The notes beneath the pieces are model-generated. The model did not search any database. It was not told where the DNA came from and saw nothing but the letters and a program-made list of their open reading frames with translations. Made by a program: the position numbers and the translations under genes. Positions 55,740 through 64,000 of a stretch of 64,000 bases of DNA are shown one piece after another. The DNA comes from Bdellovibrionota bacterium (GTDB lineage: Bacteria; Bdellovibrionota_C; UBA2361; JAFLCA01). Positions within the stretch are counted from its first letter, which is position 1. Each line of letters starts with the position of its first letter. The stretch covers positions 124,001 through 188,000 of the forward strand of contig CP129486.1 in the NCBI GenBank assembly GCA_030584005.1, given 5' to 3'.

Positions 55740-56237
55740 ATGCACCTGTCGCTTCTCACCCTCGGGCATCTGATCGCAACCGGATTTGGAGCCGGACGCG
55801 CTGCTCACGCGCCCGGATCATGGGGCAGCCTCCAGGCCTTTGTCGTGTGGTGTGGCATTGAGTTCTACAGCGGGGGACTGACGGTCAGCCTACGGGTAAC
55901 TCTTGCTATCGGGATTAGCCTTCTGGGGGTATGGGCGGCCGCCGTGTCCCTAGGTAACCCTTCCCGCAACAGGGCACAGCATGCAAAGGCACATGACCCC
56001 GGGGATATCGTCATTGATGAGTGGGCTGGCATGTGGTGGGCGCTCCTCCCCACAACCATTGAGGAACCCCTGTCCATATTCTCGGCGCTTTTGCTGTTTC
56101 GGCTGTTCGATATCATAAAGCCCTGGCCCGTGCGGCACTTTGAAAAGTTGCCGCGCGGCTGGGGGATCGTGGCTGATGATGTGGTTGCTGGAATGATCGC
56201 TGCGCTCGTTATTTCTCTTGTCCTTTTCAGTAGTTAG
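55740..56237 (+). CDS. pgpA: Phosphatidylglycerophosphatase A
   Basis: PgpA dephosphorylates phosphatidylglycerol phosphate in the inner membrane. The 165-residue product begins LTLGHLIATGFGAGRAAHAPGSWGS, has the family aspartate/glutamate motif VIDEWAGMWWALLP, and FRLFDIIKPWPVRHFEKLPRGWGIVADDVVAG, all diagnostic. Hydrophobic helices flank these. It is divergent from minC. Confidence 0.94.
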   Translation: MHLSLLTLGHLIATGFGAGRAAHAPGSWGSLQAFVVWCGIEFYSGGLTVSLRVTLAIGISLLGVWAAAVSLGNPSRNRAQHAKAHDPGDIVIDEWAGMWWALLPTTIEEPLSIFSALLLFRLFDIIKPWPVRHFEKLPRGWGIVADDVVAGMIAALVISLVLFSS

Positions 56238-56379
56238 CAATATTAAGGGTGGACTGGTTGTGGCCATTGGGCGCAGCGGCCGCTTCCCTCCGGGTATGGC
56301 TTAAGGCGCATGATGCCACTACGCATTTTGCGCTCTACTGCATCTATTGCTCTTGGAATACTATTCACCAATCTCGCCT

Positions 56380-57591
56380 ATGAATGCCCAGCGCCCATTC
56401 TCCCGTTCCGTGCTCCCCCTGCTTTTGGGGGCATACATAGCCATTAATGCTGCTATCGCTGCCGCCCAGGTCGAGATGCCGATGCATGGAGCCGTCTCGG
56501 CCACCCCCACGGTAGAGGGATCCCCCACCGCAACGCCAATACCAACACTGGAGCATCTGCTGCCCCCTAACTTCGAGAGTCGAATCCGTATCGCCTATGA
56601 AGGCAAACTTTCCGGACGAATTGCCTTTGCAATTACGGTGGATGAGCAGGATCGCATCATGGTACTTGACCTTGATGGCAGGAAGGTCCGCCGGCTTGTC
56701 GATTGGCCAGGAAGCCACTCCTTCCCCTCCTGGTCACCCAGCGGGGCAGAGCTTGCCTTCTCCTCGGATCAGGGCGGCGGCCAGGACATTTACGTCGTGG
56801 ATTGGATCGGACAGACGCAGCGCCAAATTACGCGCGGGCCACGTCTTAATGAGCACCCTAACTGGTCGCCCGACGGCAAGGTGATCTACTTTACCTCGAC
56901 CGATGACACCAAAGGGGTCGCCAATATCTACTCCGTAGATCCTCAGGGCATCTCCGCGAAGCCCACTACTCGATTCTCAGGACGGAACATGGTGGCCAAG
57001 GTATCCCCCGATGGCCGTACGATCGCCTACTCGACGAACCGTAATTGGCCGGGTTGGGATGTGTGTGAGTTCAATCTCGCAACGGCTAGGGAAACCTGCG
57101 TCTTGGCGGGGACGGAGAGTTATTGCCGGGCTGACTGGAGCCCTGACGGAAACCTGATGGCATACACCTTTGGCCAGTTCGAAACGCTCAACCTAGGGAT
57201 CCTCGATCGCAGTCGAGGGAGCCGCCGAGAGGTCACCAAGATGGAGGGAAAAGAATATGACGTGGCGTTCTCTCCGGATGGCGCATACCTGGTGTTCGCC
57301 GCAGAAGGCGCACTTAAGGGGACCTACAATTTGCATTTATTGAACTTAACGGATGGCCAGGTGCAGCGACTCCTCGATGCGCCCTTCGCCATGCGCTATC
57401 CTGCCTGGACTAAGGTTACCACCCTGGAACTGGAGAGCGCTCGAATTCGGGAGATGCAGAGGGCCCTAGCCGAGGCACAAGCAACGGCCACGGCTCTGGC
57501 GCTCCAACCAACCTCCACTCCCTCTGCTGTCTCTGAGACAACTGAGCCAGAGGGGCTGGCGATCGTTCCGCCCACTGCTGTGGGCAATTGA
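56380..57591 (+). CDS. TolB-like beta-propeller protein, periplasmic
   Basis: A signal peptide (VLPLLLGAYIAINAAIAAAQ) precedes a Pro/Thr linker and about five to six PD40 (WD40-like) repeats such as SFPSWSPSGAELAFSSDQGG, NEHPNWSPDGKVIYFTS and CRADWSPDGNLMAYTFG, as in the TolB C-terminal propeller. A Thr/Pro/Ala-rich tail ends the protein. TolB's N-terminal domain is not evident and no tol-pal genes are adjacent, so a true TolB role is uncertain. ATG 56380 is chosen because it starts the signal peptide. Confidence 0.75.
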   Translation: MNAQRPFSRSVLPLLLGAYIAINAAIAAAQVEMPMHGAVSATPTVEGSPTATPIPTLEHLLPPNFESRIRIAYEGKLSGRIAFAITVDEQDRIMVLDLDGRKVRRLVDWPGSHSFPSWSPSGAELAFSSDQGGGQDIYVVDWIGQTQRQITRGPRLNEHPNWSPDGKVIYFTSTDDTKGVANIYSVDPQGISAKPTTRFSGRNMVAKVSPDGRTIAYSTNRNWPGWDVCEFNLATARETCVLAGTESYCRADWSPDGNLMAYTFGQFETLNLGILDRSRGSRREVTKMEGKEYDVAFSPDGAYLVFAAEGALKGTYNLHLLNLTDGQVQRLLDAPFAMRYPAWTKVTTLELESARIREMQRALAEAQATATALALQPTSTPSAVSETTEPEGLAIVPPTAVGN

Positions 57592-57617
57592 GCTTGATCT
57601 CCCATTAACAGGCGCAC

Positions 57618-58757
57618 ATGCAACGTAGCCACTTTTTATTGCAGCATCAGTGGAGATCGTTTCCGCGGCTCGCTCTGCTGCTGTTCCTGTTGCTCGGTGT
57701 GTGCCTGTTGTGTGCGAGTGGCTGCGCCCCGTCGTTCGTGATGCGGGCAGCCTGGGAAGAGTTCAAGATTCTGCAATCGCGAGAACCACTGGTCGATTCA
57801 ATCGGGGACGAGTCAATTTCGGCCGAGCGCAGGCAGAAGCTTGCTTTGATTCAAGAGGTGCATCGATTCATCCCCCGGCTGGGACTTGAAGTCGGGGGGC
57901 TTTACACGAGTTATGCTGAACTCGATCGGGATACCCTGTTATGGGTACTGATGGCCTCTCGTCGGGATGCCTTTGAACTCTATCAGTGGTGGTTTCCCTT
58001 TGTTGGCTCGGTCCCCTACAAGGGGTTTTTCGACAAAGAGGATGGAAAACTGGCGGCCAAAGAGCTCGAGGATCGCGGTTTCGAAACGTCCCTGAGAACC
58101 ACGGATGCATTCTCAACGTTGGGCTGGTTCGATGATCCGGTGCTCTCGACGATGCTGCAAAGGGATCAGGTTGAATTGGCCGATTTGATCATCCACGAAA
58201 CATTCCATGCCAATATCTGGATACCGGGGAATGTGGCATTCAATGAGAGCGCAGCGCACTACGTAGGAATGCAGGGCTCAGTCGAGTACTTTACCTTCGC
58301 TTCTCAAGTCGAACTCGCAAAGACGGCGCAGCAGCGGCAACGCTGGCACATCCAATTCGCCGGCAAATTGGCGGCACTGATTGAGGAACTGTCGGCTCTG
58401 TACGCGAGCAATGCATCCTCACAGGAGAAAATTTCACGGCGTCAAAGCATCTACTCGGAGGCGGTCTCCGAGATCATGCGCACACATCCGAGCGCCACAC
58501 TGCCTAAGGAGATTAACAATGCCTCCCTCATGCAGTGGCGCGTGTACATGACCCATCTAGAGAGATTCGAAGCCCTCTTTGAGCGCTGCAAAGGCAACTG
58601 GGATGAGTTTATGGAAGAGCTGCGACTCATTGCGCTGCTTGCTGGACGCAGCCGCTCACTAGACCCCTTCGCCTTGCTGGCTGAGCGCGCACAATCATGT
58701 GAGGGGCAGACGCGCAATGCGCTCAAGAGCCGCTATGTCTATATACCGCCGGAGTAG
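57618..58757 (+). CDS. Putative zinc aminopeptidase lipoprotein (Aminopep/DUF2265-type)
   Basis: A lipoprotein signal (LLLFLLLGVCLLCASGC, lipobox ASGC) leads a ~350-residue domain with HETFHANIWIPGNVAFNESAAHYVG, whose HExxH and following NE form the zinc site of the predicted aminopeptidase family. PFVGSVPYKGFFDKE is another family motif. It probably acts in the envelope; its peptide substrate is unknown. It starts 26 nt after the TolB-like gene and may be co-transcribed. Confidence 0.82.
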   Translation: MQRSHFLLQHQWRSFPRLALLLFLLLGVCLLCASGCAPSFVMRAAWEEFKILQSREPLVDSIGDESISAERRQKLALIQEVHRFIPRLGLEVGGLYTSYAELDRDTLLWVLMASRRDAFELYQWWFPFVGSVPYKGFFDKEDGKLAAKELEDRGFETSLRTTDAFSTLGWFDDPVLSTMLQRDQVELADLIIHETFHANIWIPGNVAFNESAAHYVGMQGSVEYFTFASQVELAKTAQQRQRWHIQFAGKLAALIEELSALYASNASSQEKISRRQSIYSEAVSEIMRTHPSATLPKEINNASLMQWRVYMTHLERFEALFERCKGNWDEFMEELRLIALLAGRSRSLDPFALLAERAQSCEGQTRNALKSRYVYIPPE

Positions 58758-58788
58758 CCCGCCGGCGCTGCCTCCCTTGAGTGCTCGT

Positions 58789-59199
58789 TCAAAATTGCAC
58801 GATGCATTGGCCGATACACACGGACTTGCCGGTATGGATGCTTGTGCATTCAGTGTAGCAGCTCCCCAGTTCCGGGTCGGCGATCGATTGGCAGACCGCT
58901 TGGGAGAATCCAGACGGATCCGGCAAACCAATTGGATCATCGCCGCACATGCTGATATCGACAACTTCTTCACAGGTGTAGCCGCCGATATTGTGCGGCA
59001 CCGGGTGCACGGGGTCCCTGTTCCCAGGAATGAGCTGACACTGCGCAAAGCAAAGAATCTCCCCCTGAACAGGCCACTTCGTGTAGTTACAGTTGGCATT
59101 CGGGGTGGGCAGCTCCTCAACAGGATCGTTTGCGGCTGCGGACGAGACTGACAATAAAAGAACGAGGCTGGCAATGAGGGGAGCGGCTAGAGTCTGCAT
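58789..59199 (-). CDS. Small secreted Cys-rich protein, 136 aa
   Basis: A perfect AGGAGG lies five bases before the ATG. A signal peptide (LIASLVLLLSVSSAAA) is followed by ~110 residues with ten cysteines (for example NCNYTKWPVQGEILCFAQCQ and CYTECTSIHTGKSVCIGQC). The spacing suggests several disulfides and a compact extracellular fold. I do not recognise the family. It is convergent with the aminopeptidase gene. Confidence 0.75.
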   Translation of the reverse strand: MQTLAAPLIASLVLLLSVSSAAANDPVEELPTPNANCNYTKWPVQGEILCFAQCQLIPGNRDPVHPVPHNIGGYTCEEVVDISMCGDDPIGLPDPSGFSQAVCQSIADPELGSCYTECTSIHTGKSVCIGQCIVQF

Positions 59200-59330
59200 A
59201 TCAACCTCCTGGGAACGCGGACACCCTGTCCATCGAGTCAGAGTCGTACAACCCCTGTCAGCCCTGCCGCCCGATGTGCTCCCTGTAAATTAAAAATTAG
59301 GAGTTTCTCGCAGCGCCCGGCCCTAACCGC

Positions 59331-59521
59331 AATGTTGCATGAAGCCGAACCCATGGCAGGAAAAAGTGTGAGGAATTATTGGCGAATTCTTACCTGCGGC
59401 AGCACCGACAGTACTGCTGAATTGCATTATTGTGCAGAGCCGTTGCAAGCAAAGAATGAGCCACTGATTTGGAGCTCTTTTTCCCACATCGTAGACTGGT
59501 TCACGCAATTTTCGGGCTAAC
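59331..59521 (+). repeat. Dispersed repeat, copy C
   Basis: This matches copy A (3986-4176, minus) over ~190 bp with most bases the same and one 1-nt indel, and copy B over ~60 bp. It carries the GTGCAGAGCC box found inverted in copy A. A 62-codon frame in it is not kept in copy A, so I do not call a gene. It lies between the Cys-rich gene and pyrF; the rest of this 418-nt gap shows no feature. Confidence 0.6.
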
Positions 59522-59617
59522 CCTTCCCAGGAACAAGGTTCCACAGACGGTTGCACTCTACCCTGCTCGCAGGATAGGTTGTCTCCCTCTCCGCCTAACC
59601 GCATTTGGTGCATCGTT

Positions 59618-60538
59618 ATGACCACTACCTCACCGTTTGCTGATCGCCTGTTCAAACGCATCAATTCCGTACGCTCATTTCTCTGTGCGGGGTTCGACCC
59701 AACCTGGGAGGGCATCCCTGATTTCATCAAGGCCGAGGCGGCGCGACGTTCCAAGGATAACGAGGAGCTTGTCTGTAATGTGCTGCTCGATTTTCACGAT
59801 GCCGCGTTGCGGGCCGTTGATCCTTACGTTGCCGCCGTCAAGCCCAATATTGCGTTCTTTGAGCAGTATGGCATCGGCGGTCTGCGGGCGTTCCAGGCAG
59901 TTTGTGCTCTGGCTCGTGATCGGGGTGTCCCGATTATTGCCGACGTGAAGCGGGGCGATATCGCCTCAACCGGTCAAGCATACAGCAACGCCTTCCTTGC
60001 GGGCGCACCAGTCAATGGCACCCGGGTCACCCCCTTTGCAGTCGACGCCATTACTATCAACCCATTCCTGGGATTCGATACAGTCGATGTCTTTCTCAAT
60101 GATGCCGTGACCTATGGAAAGGGTCTTTTCGTGCTAGTCAAAACATCGAATCCAGGTTCGGCAGCGCTGCAAGAAGGGACAAGCCAGAAAATCGCTGGGT
60201 ACATTCATGAGCAGCACGGCAAGCTGCGGGGCGAGTGCGGCTTTTCGGGGCTGGGCGCGGTGATTGGCGCTACCTACCCGGATGAAGCGCGGCATTTCCG
60301 CTCGCTGATGCCGCAGAGCTTCTTCCTCATTCCAGGGTTCGGCGCCCAGGGAGGCAGTGCCGCTGATGCTTTAGCCGGGTGCGATGCGACTCGCCAGCAT
60401 GGCGTCGTGGTGAATGCCTCTCGCGGCCTCTTTGGCAAGATTCCAGAAAGTGTGGCATCGTACGGAGCACTCGCAGAGTTGCTGGAATCACGCGCCAAGG
60501 AGCAGAGCGCCCTCTTACGAAGTCCCACACCTGTATGA
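59618..60538 (+). CDS. pyrF: Orotidine 5'-phosphate decarboxylase (type 2)
   Basis: PyrF makes UMP from OMP, the last step of de novo pyrimidine synthesis. The catalytic motif PIIADVKRGDIASTGQAY and PYVAAVKPNIAFFEQYG are clear. LIPGFGAQGG and VVVNASRG form the phosphate-binding end. The length (~306 aa) and insertions fit the larger type 2 (mycobacterial-style) enzymes. ATG 59618 is chosen; the frame opens upstream only by 13 codons. The next gene overlaps by 4 nt (ATGA). Confidence 0.94.
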   Translation: MTTTSPFADRLFKRINSVRSFLCAGFDPTWEGIPDFIKAEAARRSKDNEELVCNVLLDFHDAALRAVDPYVAAVKPNIAFFEQYGIGGLRAFQAVCALARDRGVPIIADVKRGDIASTGQAYSNAFLAGAPVNGTRVTPFAVDAITINPFLGFDTVDVFLNDAVTYGKGLFVLVKTSNPGSAALQEGTSQKIAGYIHEQHGKLRGECGFSGLGAVIGATYPDEARHFRSLMPQSFFLIPGFGAQGGSAADALAGCDATRQHGVVVNASRGLFGKIPESVASYGALAELLESRAKEQSALLRSPTPV

Positions 60539-62553
60539 CGTTTGCACCCGGCGCAGTTATTATTTACGAGAATGACAGCGTTCCCCTGCTCGCTGTTATC
60601 TTGAGCGACAGCGGAGGACGCTTCAGGGTCCTCAACGAACAGGGCGCAGAGTTGAGTCTCCCCACGGCACGTCTTACCCCCACGGCGCTGCAATGCAGTG
60701 CAGACAAATCTGCGCTGCCTGAACTGCAGCGGTTGCGAGAGCAAATCGAAACCGCCCAGAGTTCTATCTCGCTGCAGGATCTTTGGGAGGCTCTCAAGGA
60801 GTCTCCACGCACCTACGGCAGTTCGGAACTAATGGAATTGTACCTTGGCACGCCACTGCCCCTCCATGCGGTCGCCATGCATATGGTACTGCTCAAAGAT
60901 CGCACCTTCTTCAAGCGAGAGACCGAGGGGTTTTCTCCACGTACAGAACAGGCGGTGGAGCAGTGTCGCAAACTGGAACAGCAGCACAAGGAGCGCCAGG
61001 CGCTGAGCCAGGCGTTTGTTGCCTTTGTCGAACAACGGCTCGCCGACAGAACCATTGCACTGCCCTCGACCTTACAGCCATTGATGCGCTCTATTGAGGA
61101 TATCGCCGCTGAGAACCCCGACATCTCCGCTGAACGTCATGAGTTCGCCAGTGAAACACTCAAGGCCGCCCATGCACTGCTGAAATCAGACCAGCGTCTT
61201 CCGCTGGAGCAGCTTGCCAATAAGCTCCTCGATGCTATCGGACACTTTGATCGCAATACAAATATCTCGCTCTACCGGTACAGACCGCCGATTGAGTTTA
61301 AAGCGGAGGCGCAAGCCGAAGCGGCGGCCGCCGCCGCTCAGGAACCCCGTCTTGATACTCTCCCGCGTGAGGATCTGACCGCCCTTGAGTGCGTCACGAT
61401 CGATGATGTGACTACCCTGGACATGGATGATGCAATCTCGCTCCAGGAAACAGAACGAGGGTATGAACTCGGGGTGCACATAACGGATGTGAGTGCCATA
61501 GTTGCTATCGGTTCCGCACTTGATAATGAGGCGCGCAGGAGAGCCACTTCGCTCTACCTCCCCGAGCGCACCATTCCGATGCTACCGCGTGAGCTGTCGG
61601 AATCACGCTGCAGCCTTGTAGAGGCAGCGATGCGACCTGCCCTCTCCTGTTTCATGCTGCTTGATAGAGATTTCCGTGTCACCAGCAGTCGAGTCAGCGC
61701 CTCAATCATTAAGGTTCGTCGTCGTTATTCCTATGAAGATGTTGATGCCTTGCTGCACTCGCAGGAGCGCCAAATGGAACTGCTCTTCCATGTGGCATCC
61801 CAATCAGAAGCCCAGCGTATTGCAGGCGGCGCCAGCAAGGTGACCAAGCATGAAGCGATTCCCGTGCTCCTCGAGGACGGAACCGTGACACTGCAACAGG
61901 TCGATGAAGACGCGCCATCGCATTTTCTGGTGAGTGAAATGATGGTGCTTGCCAACAAGTACTTCGCGGAGTTCGCCTATAAGAACAAAATTCCGATCCT
62001 GTATAGGACGCAAGAGGCGCCCGAGCCCGACGGCGAAGAGGACGACGAGGCAGGAGACGGTCCGGCCGCAGATTATGCGTTCCGCGGTAAAATGAAACGT
62101 TCCGTTATGACAACCTCTGCCCTGCCCCACTGGATGCTGGGGTTGCGGCATTACACTCAGGTAACCTCTCCCATTCGCCGTTTCGCCGATCTGTGCAATC
62201 AGAGGCAGATTATGGCGCACCTGTTCGGCCAGCCGTATCCCTACAGCAGCGAAAAGCTCGGCCAGATCGCCGATGCCTTGGAAACTCCCAACATTCGGGC
62301 AGTACATCTCTCTCGTGATAGCAAACGCTTCTGGCTGCTTCGTTACCTCGAGCAGCAGTTGGAGAAGGGGCCAGTGCAGTTCAAAGCCACCGTGGTGCGC
62401 ACGGATTTGAAGATTCCAATTGTCATGCTGGACACAATCTTTATGACCTGCCCGTTGAAAGTTTCGCCGCGACCAGCGCTCGGCGCCGAGTTTCAAGTCA
62501 AAGTGGAGGTGGTCCAGTCACGAACTGGTATGTTGAGAATTGCGCCCGCTTAG
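60535..62553 (+). CDS. RNase II/R family 3'-5' exoribonuclease (RNB domain)
   Basis: This hydrolytic exoribonuclease degrades RNA. The RNB catalytic motif TIDDVTTLDMDDAISLQE (~residues 287-304) keeps the metal-binding aspartates, followed by VHITDVSAIV. Further signatures are YLPERTIPMLPRELSESRCSL and YTQVTSPIRRFADLCNQRQI. The N-terminal ~270 residues are helical and atypical for RNase R, with an Ala-rich linker before the RNB domain. It is translationally coupled to pyrF. It could be called RNase II-like; S1 domain similarity at the end is weak. Confidence 0.88.
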   Translation: MTFAPGAVIIYENDSVPLLAVILSDSGGRFRVLNEQGAELSLPTARLTPTALQCSADKSALPELQRLREQIETAQSSISLQDLWEALKESPRTYGSSELMELYLGTPLPLHAVAMHMVLLKDRTFFKRETEGFSPRTEQAVEQCRKLEQQHKERQALSQAFVAFVEQRLADRTIALPSTLQPLMRSIEDIAAENPDISAERHEFASETLKAAHALLKSDQRLPLEQLANKLLDAIGHFDRNTNISLYRYRPPIEFKAEAQAEAAAAAAQEPRLDTLPREDLTALECVTIDDVTTLDMDDAISLQETERGYELGVHITDVSAIVAIGSALDNEARRRATSLYLPERTIPMLPRELSESRCSLVEAAMRPALSCFMLLDRDFRVTSSRVSASIIKVRRRYSYEDVDALLHSQERQMELLFHVASQSEAQRIAGGASKVTKHEAIPVLLEDGTVTLQQVDEDAPSHFLVSEMMVLANKYFAEFAYKNKIPILYRTQEAPEPDGEEDDEAGDGPAADYAFRGKMKRSVMTTSALPHWMLGLRHYTQVTSPIRRFADLCNQRQIMAHLFGQPYPYSSEKLGQIADALETPNIRAVHLSRDSKRFWLLRYLEQQLEKGPVQFKATVVRTDLKIPIVMLDTIFMTCPLKVSPRPALGAEFQVKVEVVQSRTGMLRIAPA

Positions 62554-62643
62554 CCGCATATCGCGTGGAGCAGTAAGCTCTGCCGGGATAGTGTGTAGAG
62601 AATTCTCGCTTTTCCCTGTTGTTTCATCTGGCTAGAACGTATC

Positions 62644-62671
62644 CGGAAATGGCCGCCCATGGCCATTTCCG
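62644..62671. repeat. Palindromic hairpin in convergent gap
   Basis: Perfect 11-bp arms CGGAAATGGCC and GGCCATTTCCG surround a 6-nt loop. It lies 91 nt after the rnb stop and may end transcription or belong to a REP-like set. It starts just after a CTAGAACGTATCC motif repeated nearby. Confidence 0.5.
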
Positions 62672-62765
62672 AAACAGCCACGCAAAGACGGGGTCCCGGA
62701 ACGCCCCATCGTTGCAGCCTTCTAAGCGCCTAGCGGCGTTTGAGCAAACCATTAATGGCTTGCCT

Positions 62766-62789
62766 AGAGCGCATTCCCCAATGCGCTCT
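62766..62789. repeat. Palindromic hairpin in convergent gap
   Basis: Perfect 10-bp arms AGAGCGCATT and AATGCGCTCT with loop CCCC. It lies in the 378-nt gap between rnb and the convergent M23 gene, which otherwise holds no gene. Weaker inverted repeats lie around 62695-62745. Confidence 0.5.
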
Positions 62790-62931
62790 TGAAACATGAA
62801 CGTTCCCCGATCAGCGGCGTGCTTGCTAGCCTGCACTGCCAAACCAGTGCCATCGAACTCACAACTAAATCGATAAGGTATTGCCGAGGGGAAAATTCTG
62901 CGAGCGAACGTCTCCTTTGCCTAGAACGCCG

Positions 62932-63513
62932 TCAGTACAGAGGCCCTAGCACCAGTCGCGGATCCGGATAGAGTTGGAGTGCTTCGGCTCTGTCGGCCTC
63001 GCTCACTACTCCAGGCATATCGGGCCTATCTGGACGGCGATAACTCAATTGGAAATGAAGATGTGGGTTCCACCCTCCATTCTCGTTCTTCTCTCCGACC
63101 CAACAGAATATTTCGCCTCTTGTAATTTTTTGTCCCACGACTTTGTTAGTAAGTGATCGGGCACACAAGTGTCCATGCAGGGCATACAGCTCAACTCCCT
63201 CGATTACGTGCGCCGTAACGATAGTGGGCCCATAGTCACCTGGCGCTGCATTATCACCAAAGAGCACTATTTCACCTTCTGAAAAGGCATGCACTGCAGT
63301 TCCAGCCGGCGCACCTATGTCGATTCCCATATGTACATCGCGCACACCCCCGAAGAGGTCTGTAGTATACATACCGGGTCTTTTCTCGTTATATCGGCCG
63401 ATTCCATAGGGGCTTTTGCGTACTCGTTCTGGGTCGTAGCCCTCAGAGAAATCATACACCTCGTAATCAGGTGGTAATTCAATGACTGGATGAAAAGTGG
63501 AGGTAAAGGTCAC
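62932..63513 (-). CDS. M23-family metallopeptidase, no signal peptide (paralogue)
   Basis: The M23 zinc site is complete: VHMGIDIGAPAGTAVHAF (HxxxD) and WNPHLHFQLSY (HxH). There is no export signal. The overall plan, the NGGWNPHLH turn and terminal YPDPRLVLG match the product at 40574-41299. Upstream features include RYNEKRPGMY, also known from M23 modules attached to class III aminotransferases. The substrate is unknown. It stands alone, flanked by hairpin DNA and a MITE. Confidence 0.8.
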   Translation of the reverse strand: MTFTSTFHPVIELPPDYEVYDFSEGYDPERVRKSPYGIGRYNEKRPGMYTTDLFGGVRDVHMGIDIGAPAGTAVHAFSEGEIVLFGDNAAPGDYGPTIVTAHVIEGVELYALHGHLCARSLTNKVVGQKITRGEIFCWVGEKNENGGWNPHLHFQLSYRRPDRPDMPGVVSEADRAEALQLYPDPRLVLGPLY

Positions 63514-63604
63514 GAGAAACTCTTGATCCGATTCGTCTCATTTCTGACGCCTTTGCGGCGACCGAGTTCGCGCTAGGGATGAACTGAACTTATTCAGCTT
63601 ATCC

Positions 63605-63645
63605 CTAGAACGCATCCGAACGTATCGTCTTCGGATGTTTTCTAG
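63605..63645. repeat. Imperfect inverted repeat near MITE copy 2
   Basis: CTAGAACGCATCCGAA and TTCGGATGTTTTCTAG pair with two mismatches in 16 around a 9-nt loop. The left arm resembles the CTAGAACGTATCC at about 62634. It lies 15 nt from the MITE end. Confidence 0.45.
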
Positions 63646-63660
63646 TAACCCCAATCAATA

Positions 63661-63886
63661 TTTCCTCAGTGACTCGGCGTAGCTTTAGTCCAGTTAAAGT
63701 AAGCCTAAAAATGATTTGGCAAATTGTGGCTAACCGACCGTAGCGGCAGGAGAAATCGCTACATTTTTGATGCTGCTTTGTGCATAGCAAGGGAGAAGCG
63801 TCGTTTTCCCCAGTCATTTCTGCTGGTTAGATGCGGTTTTGATGTTTACTTTAAGTACATTAAAACTGCACCGTGTCACTGAGGAA
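63661..63886. mobile_element. MITE-like element, copy 2 (226 bp)
   Basis: The left end TTTCCTCAGTGACTCGG and inverted right end (…GTGTCACTGAGGAA) match those of the element at 44482-44706. Arms are ~38 bp with about eight mismatches. The interior differs from copy 1 over most of its length although the total length is nearly the same. No gene is inside. Confidence 0.83.
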
Positions 63887-63922
63887 GTGTACGGAGGTCT
63901 ACGGCACTAGGAACAGGGGCAG

Positions 63923-64000
63923 CTAATGAAGCTCCTCAGAGGGCGGTGTTTCCACCGGCAGGGTCGCATCGCGCTCTTCACACACCGCAGCAATAAGATT
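63923..64000 (-). CDS. 3' tip of a protein-coding gene (runs off the window)
   Basis: On the minus strand, 25 codons enter from the window edge and end at TAG: …AAVCEERDATLPVETPPSEEL-His-stop. The acidic, Pro-containing end looks like a real C-terminus, but the stretch is too short to identify. Confidence 0.35.
   Translation of the reverse strand, partial: NLIAAVCEERDATLPVETPPSEELH

Noticed and set aside
58695-59174. Longer minus-strand frame overlapping the Cys-rich gene
   Set aside because: It lacks the AGGAGG-linked start and the signal peptide, and overlaps the end of the aminopeptidase gene; the 136-residue frame is better supported.
59332-59520. 62-codon frame in repeat copy C
   Set aside because: It is not preserved in copy A or B and lacks a ribosome binding site.

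Overview
The window is a densely packed chromosomal segment, mid-to-high GC by eye, from a diderm (Gram-negative-type) bacterium. The evidence is a Tat translocase component, a TonB-like protein, several lipoprotein and Sec signal peptides, MinCDE, MreB, periplasmic binding proteins and an F-type type IV secretion (T4SS) block. The gene mix resembles lineages once grouped as Deltaproteobacteria (Bdellovibrionota, Myxococcota or SAR324-like), but no single gene settles the phylum, so this placement is an inference.

Layout. 1-3.7 kb: 3' part of RNase E/G, then a GAF plus degenerate-GGDEF protein overlapping mreB. 3.7-13.7 kb: a dispersed repeat, an ABC-type binding protein, comEC, an M48 peptidase, uvrC, uvrB (with an apparent frameshift) and a leucine-dehydrogenase-type enzyme. 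13.8-17.05 kb: a small lipoprotein, tRNA-Leu(CAG), an ALDH7-type aldehyde dehydrogenase, then five 171-bp tandem repeats fused to the 3' end of tRNA-fMet. 17.1-23.5 kb: rluB-scpB-scpA, a SpoU-type rRNA methyltransferase, a zinc-ribbon membrane protein, tatA and a TonB-like gene. 23.5-35.9 kb: a minus-strand block whose order matches the F-plasmid series traU-trbC-(traN)-traF-(traH)-traG, with an Ig-domain protein in the traN slot and no ATPase, relaxase or coupling protein. 36-40.5 kb: gcvT-gcvH-gcvP. 40.5-51 kb: accessory genes including an M23 peptidase, a GNAT protein, a second binding protein, an ankyrin-like protein, a 225-bp MITE, and a DUF1501/DUF1800 pair (DUF1501 frameshifted). 51-58.8 kb: folD, ald, minCDE, pgpA, a TolB-like propeller and a zinc aminopeptidase-like lipoprotein. 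58.8-64 kb: a Cys-rich secreted protein, another copy of the dispersed repeat, pyrF-rnb, hairpin-rich DNA, a second M23 peptidase, a second MITE and the 3' tip of a further gene.

How the genes work together. Amino-acid catabolism recurs: leucine dehydrogenase, ALDH7-type aminoadipate semialdehyde dehydrogenase, the complete glycine cleavage system, alanine dehydrogenase, FolD for C1 units, and two Leu/Ile/Val-type binding proteins without linked permeases. The rest is mostly cell shape and division, chromosome condensation, DNA repair, RNA processing and envelope functions.

The most unusual signals are non-coding or contextual: the tRNA-fMet-abutting repeat array with covarying hairpins, two MITEs of nearly equal length with long inverted repeats, a dispersed repeat family of at least three copies, and the half F-type T4SS locus with an Ig-domain protein in place of TraN.
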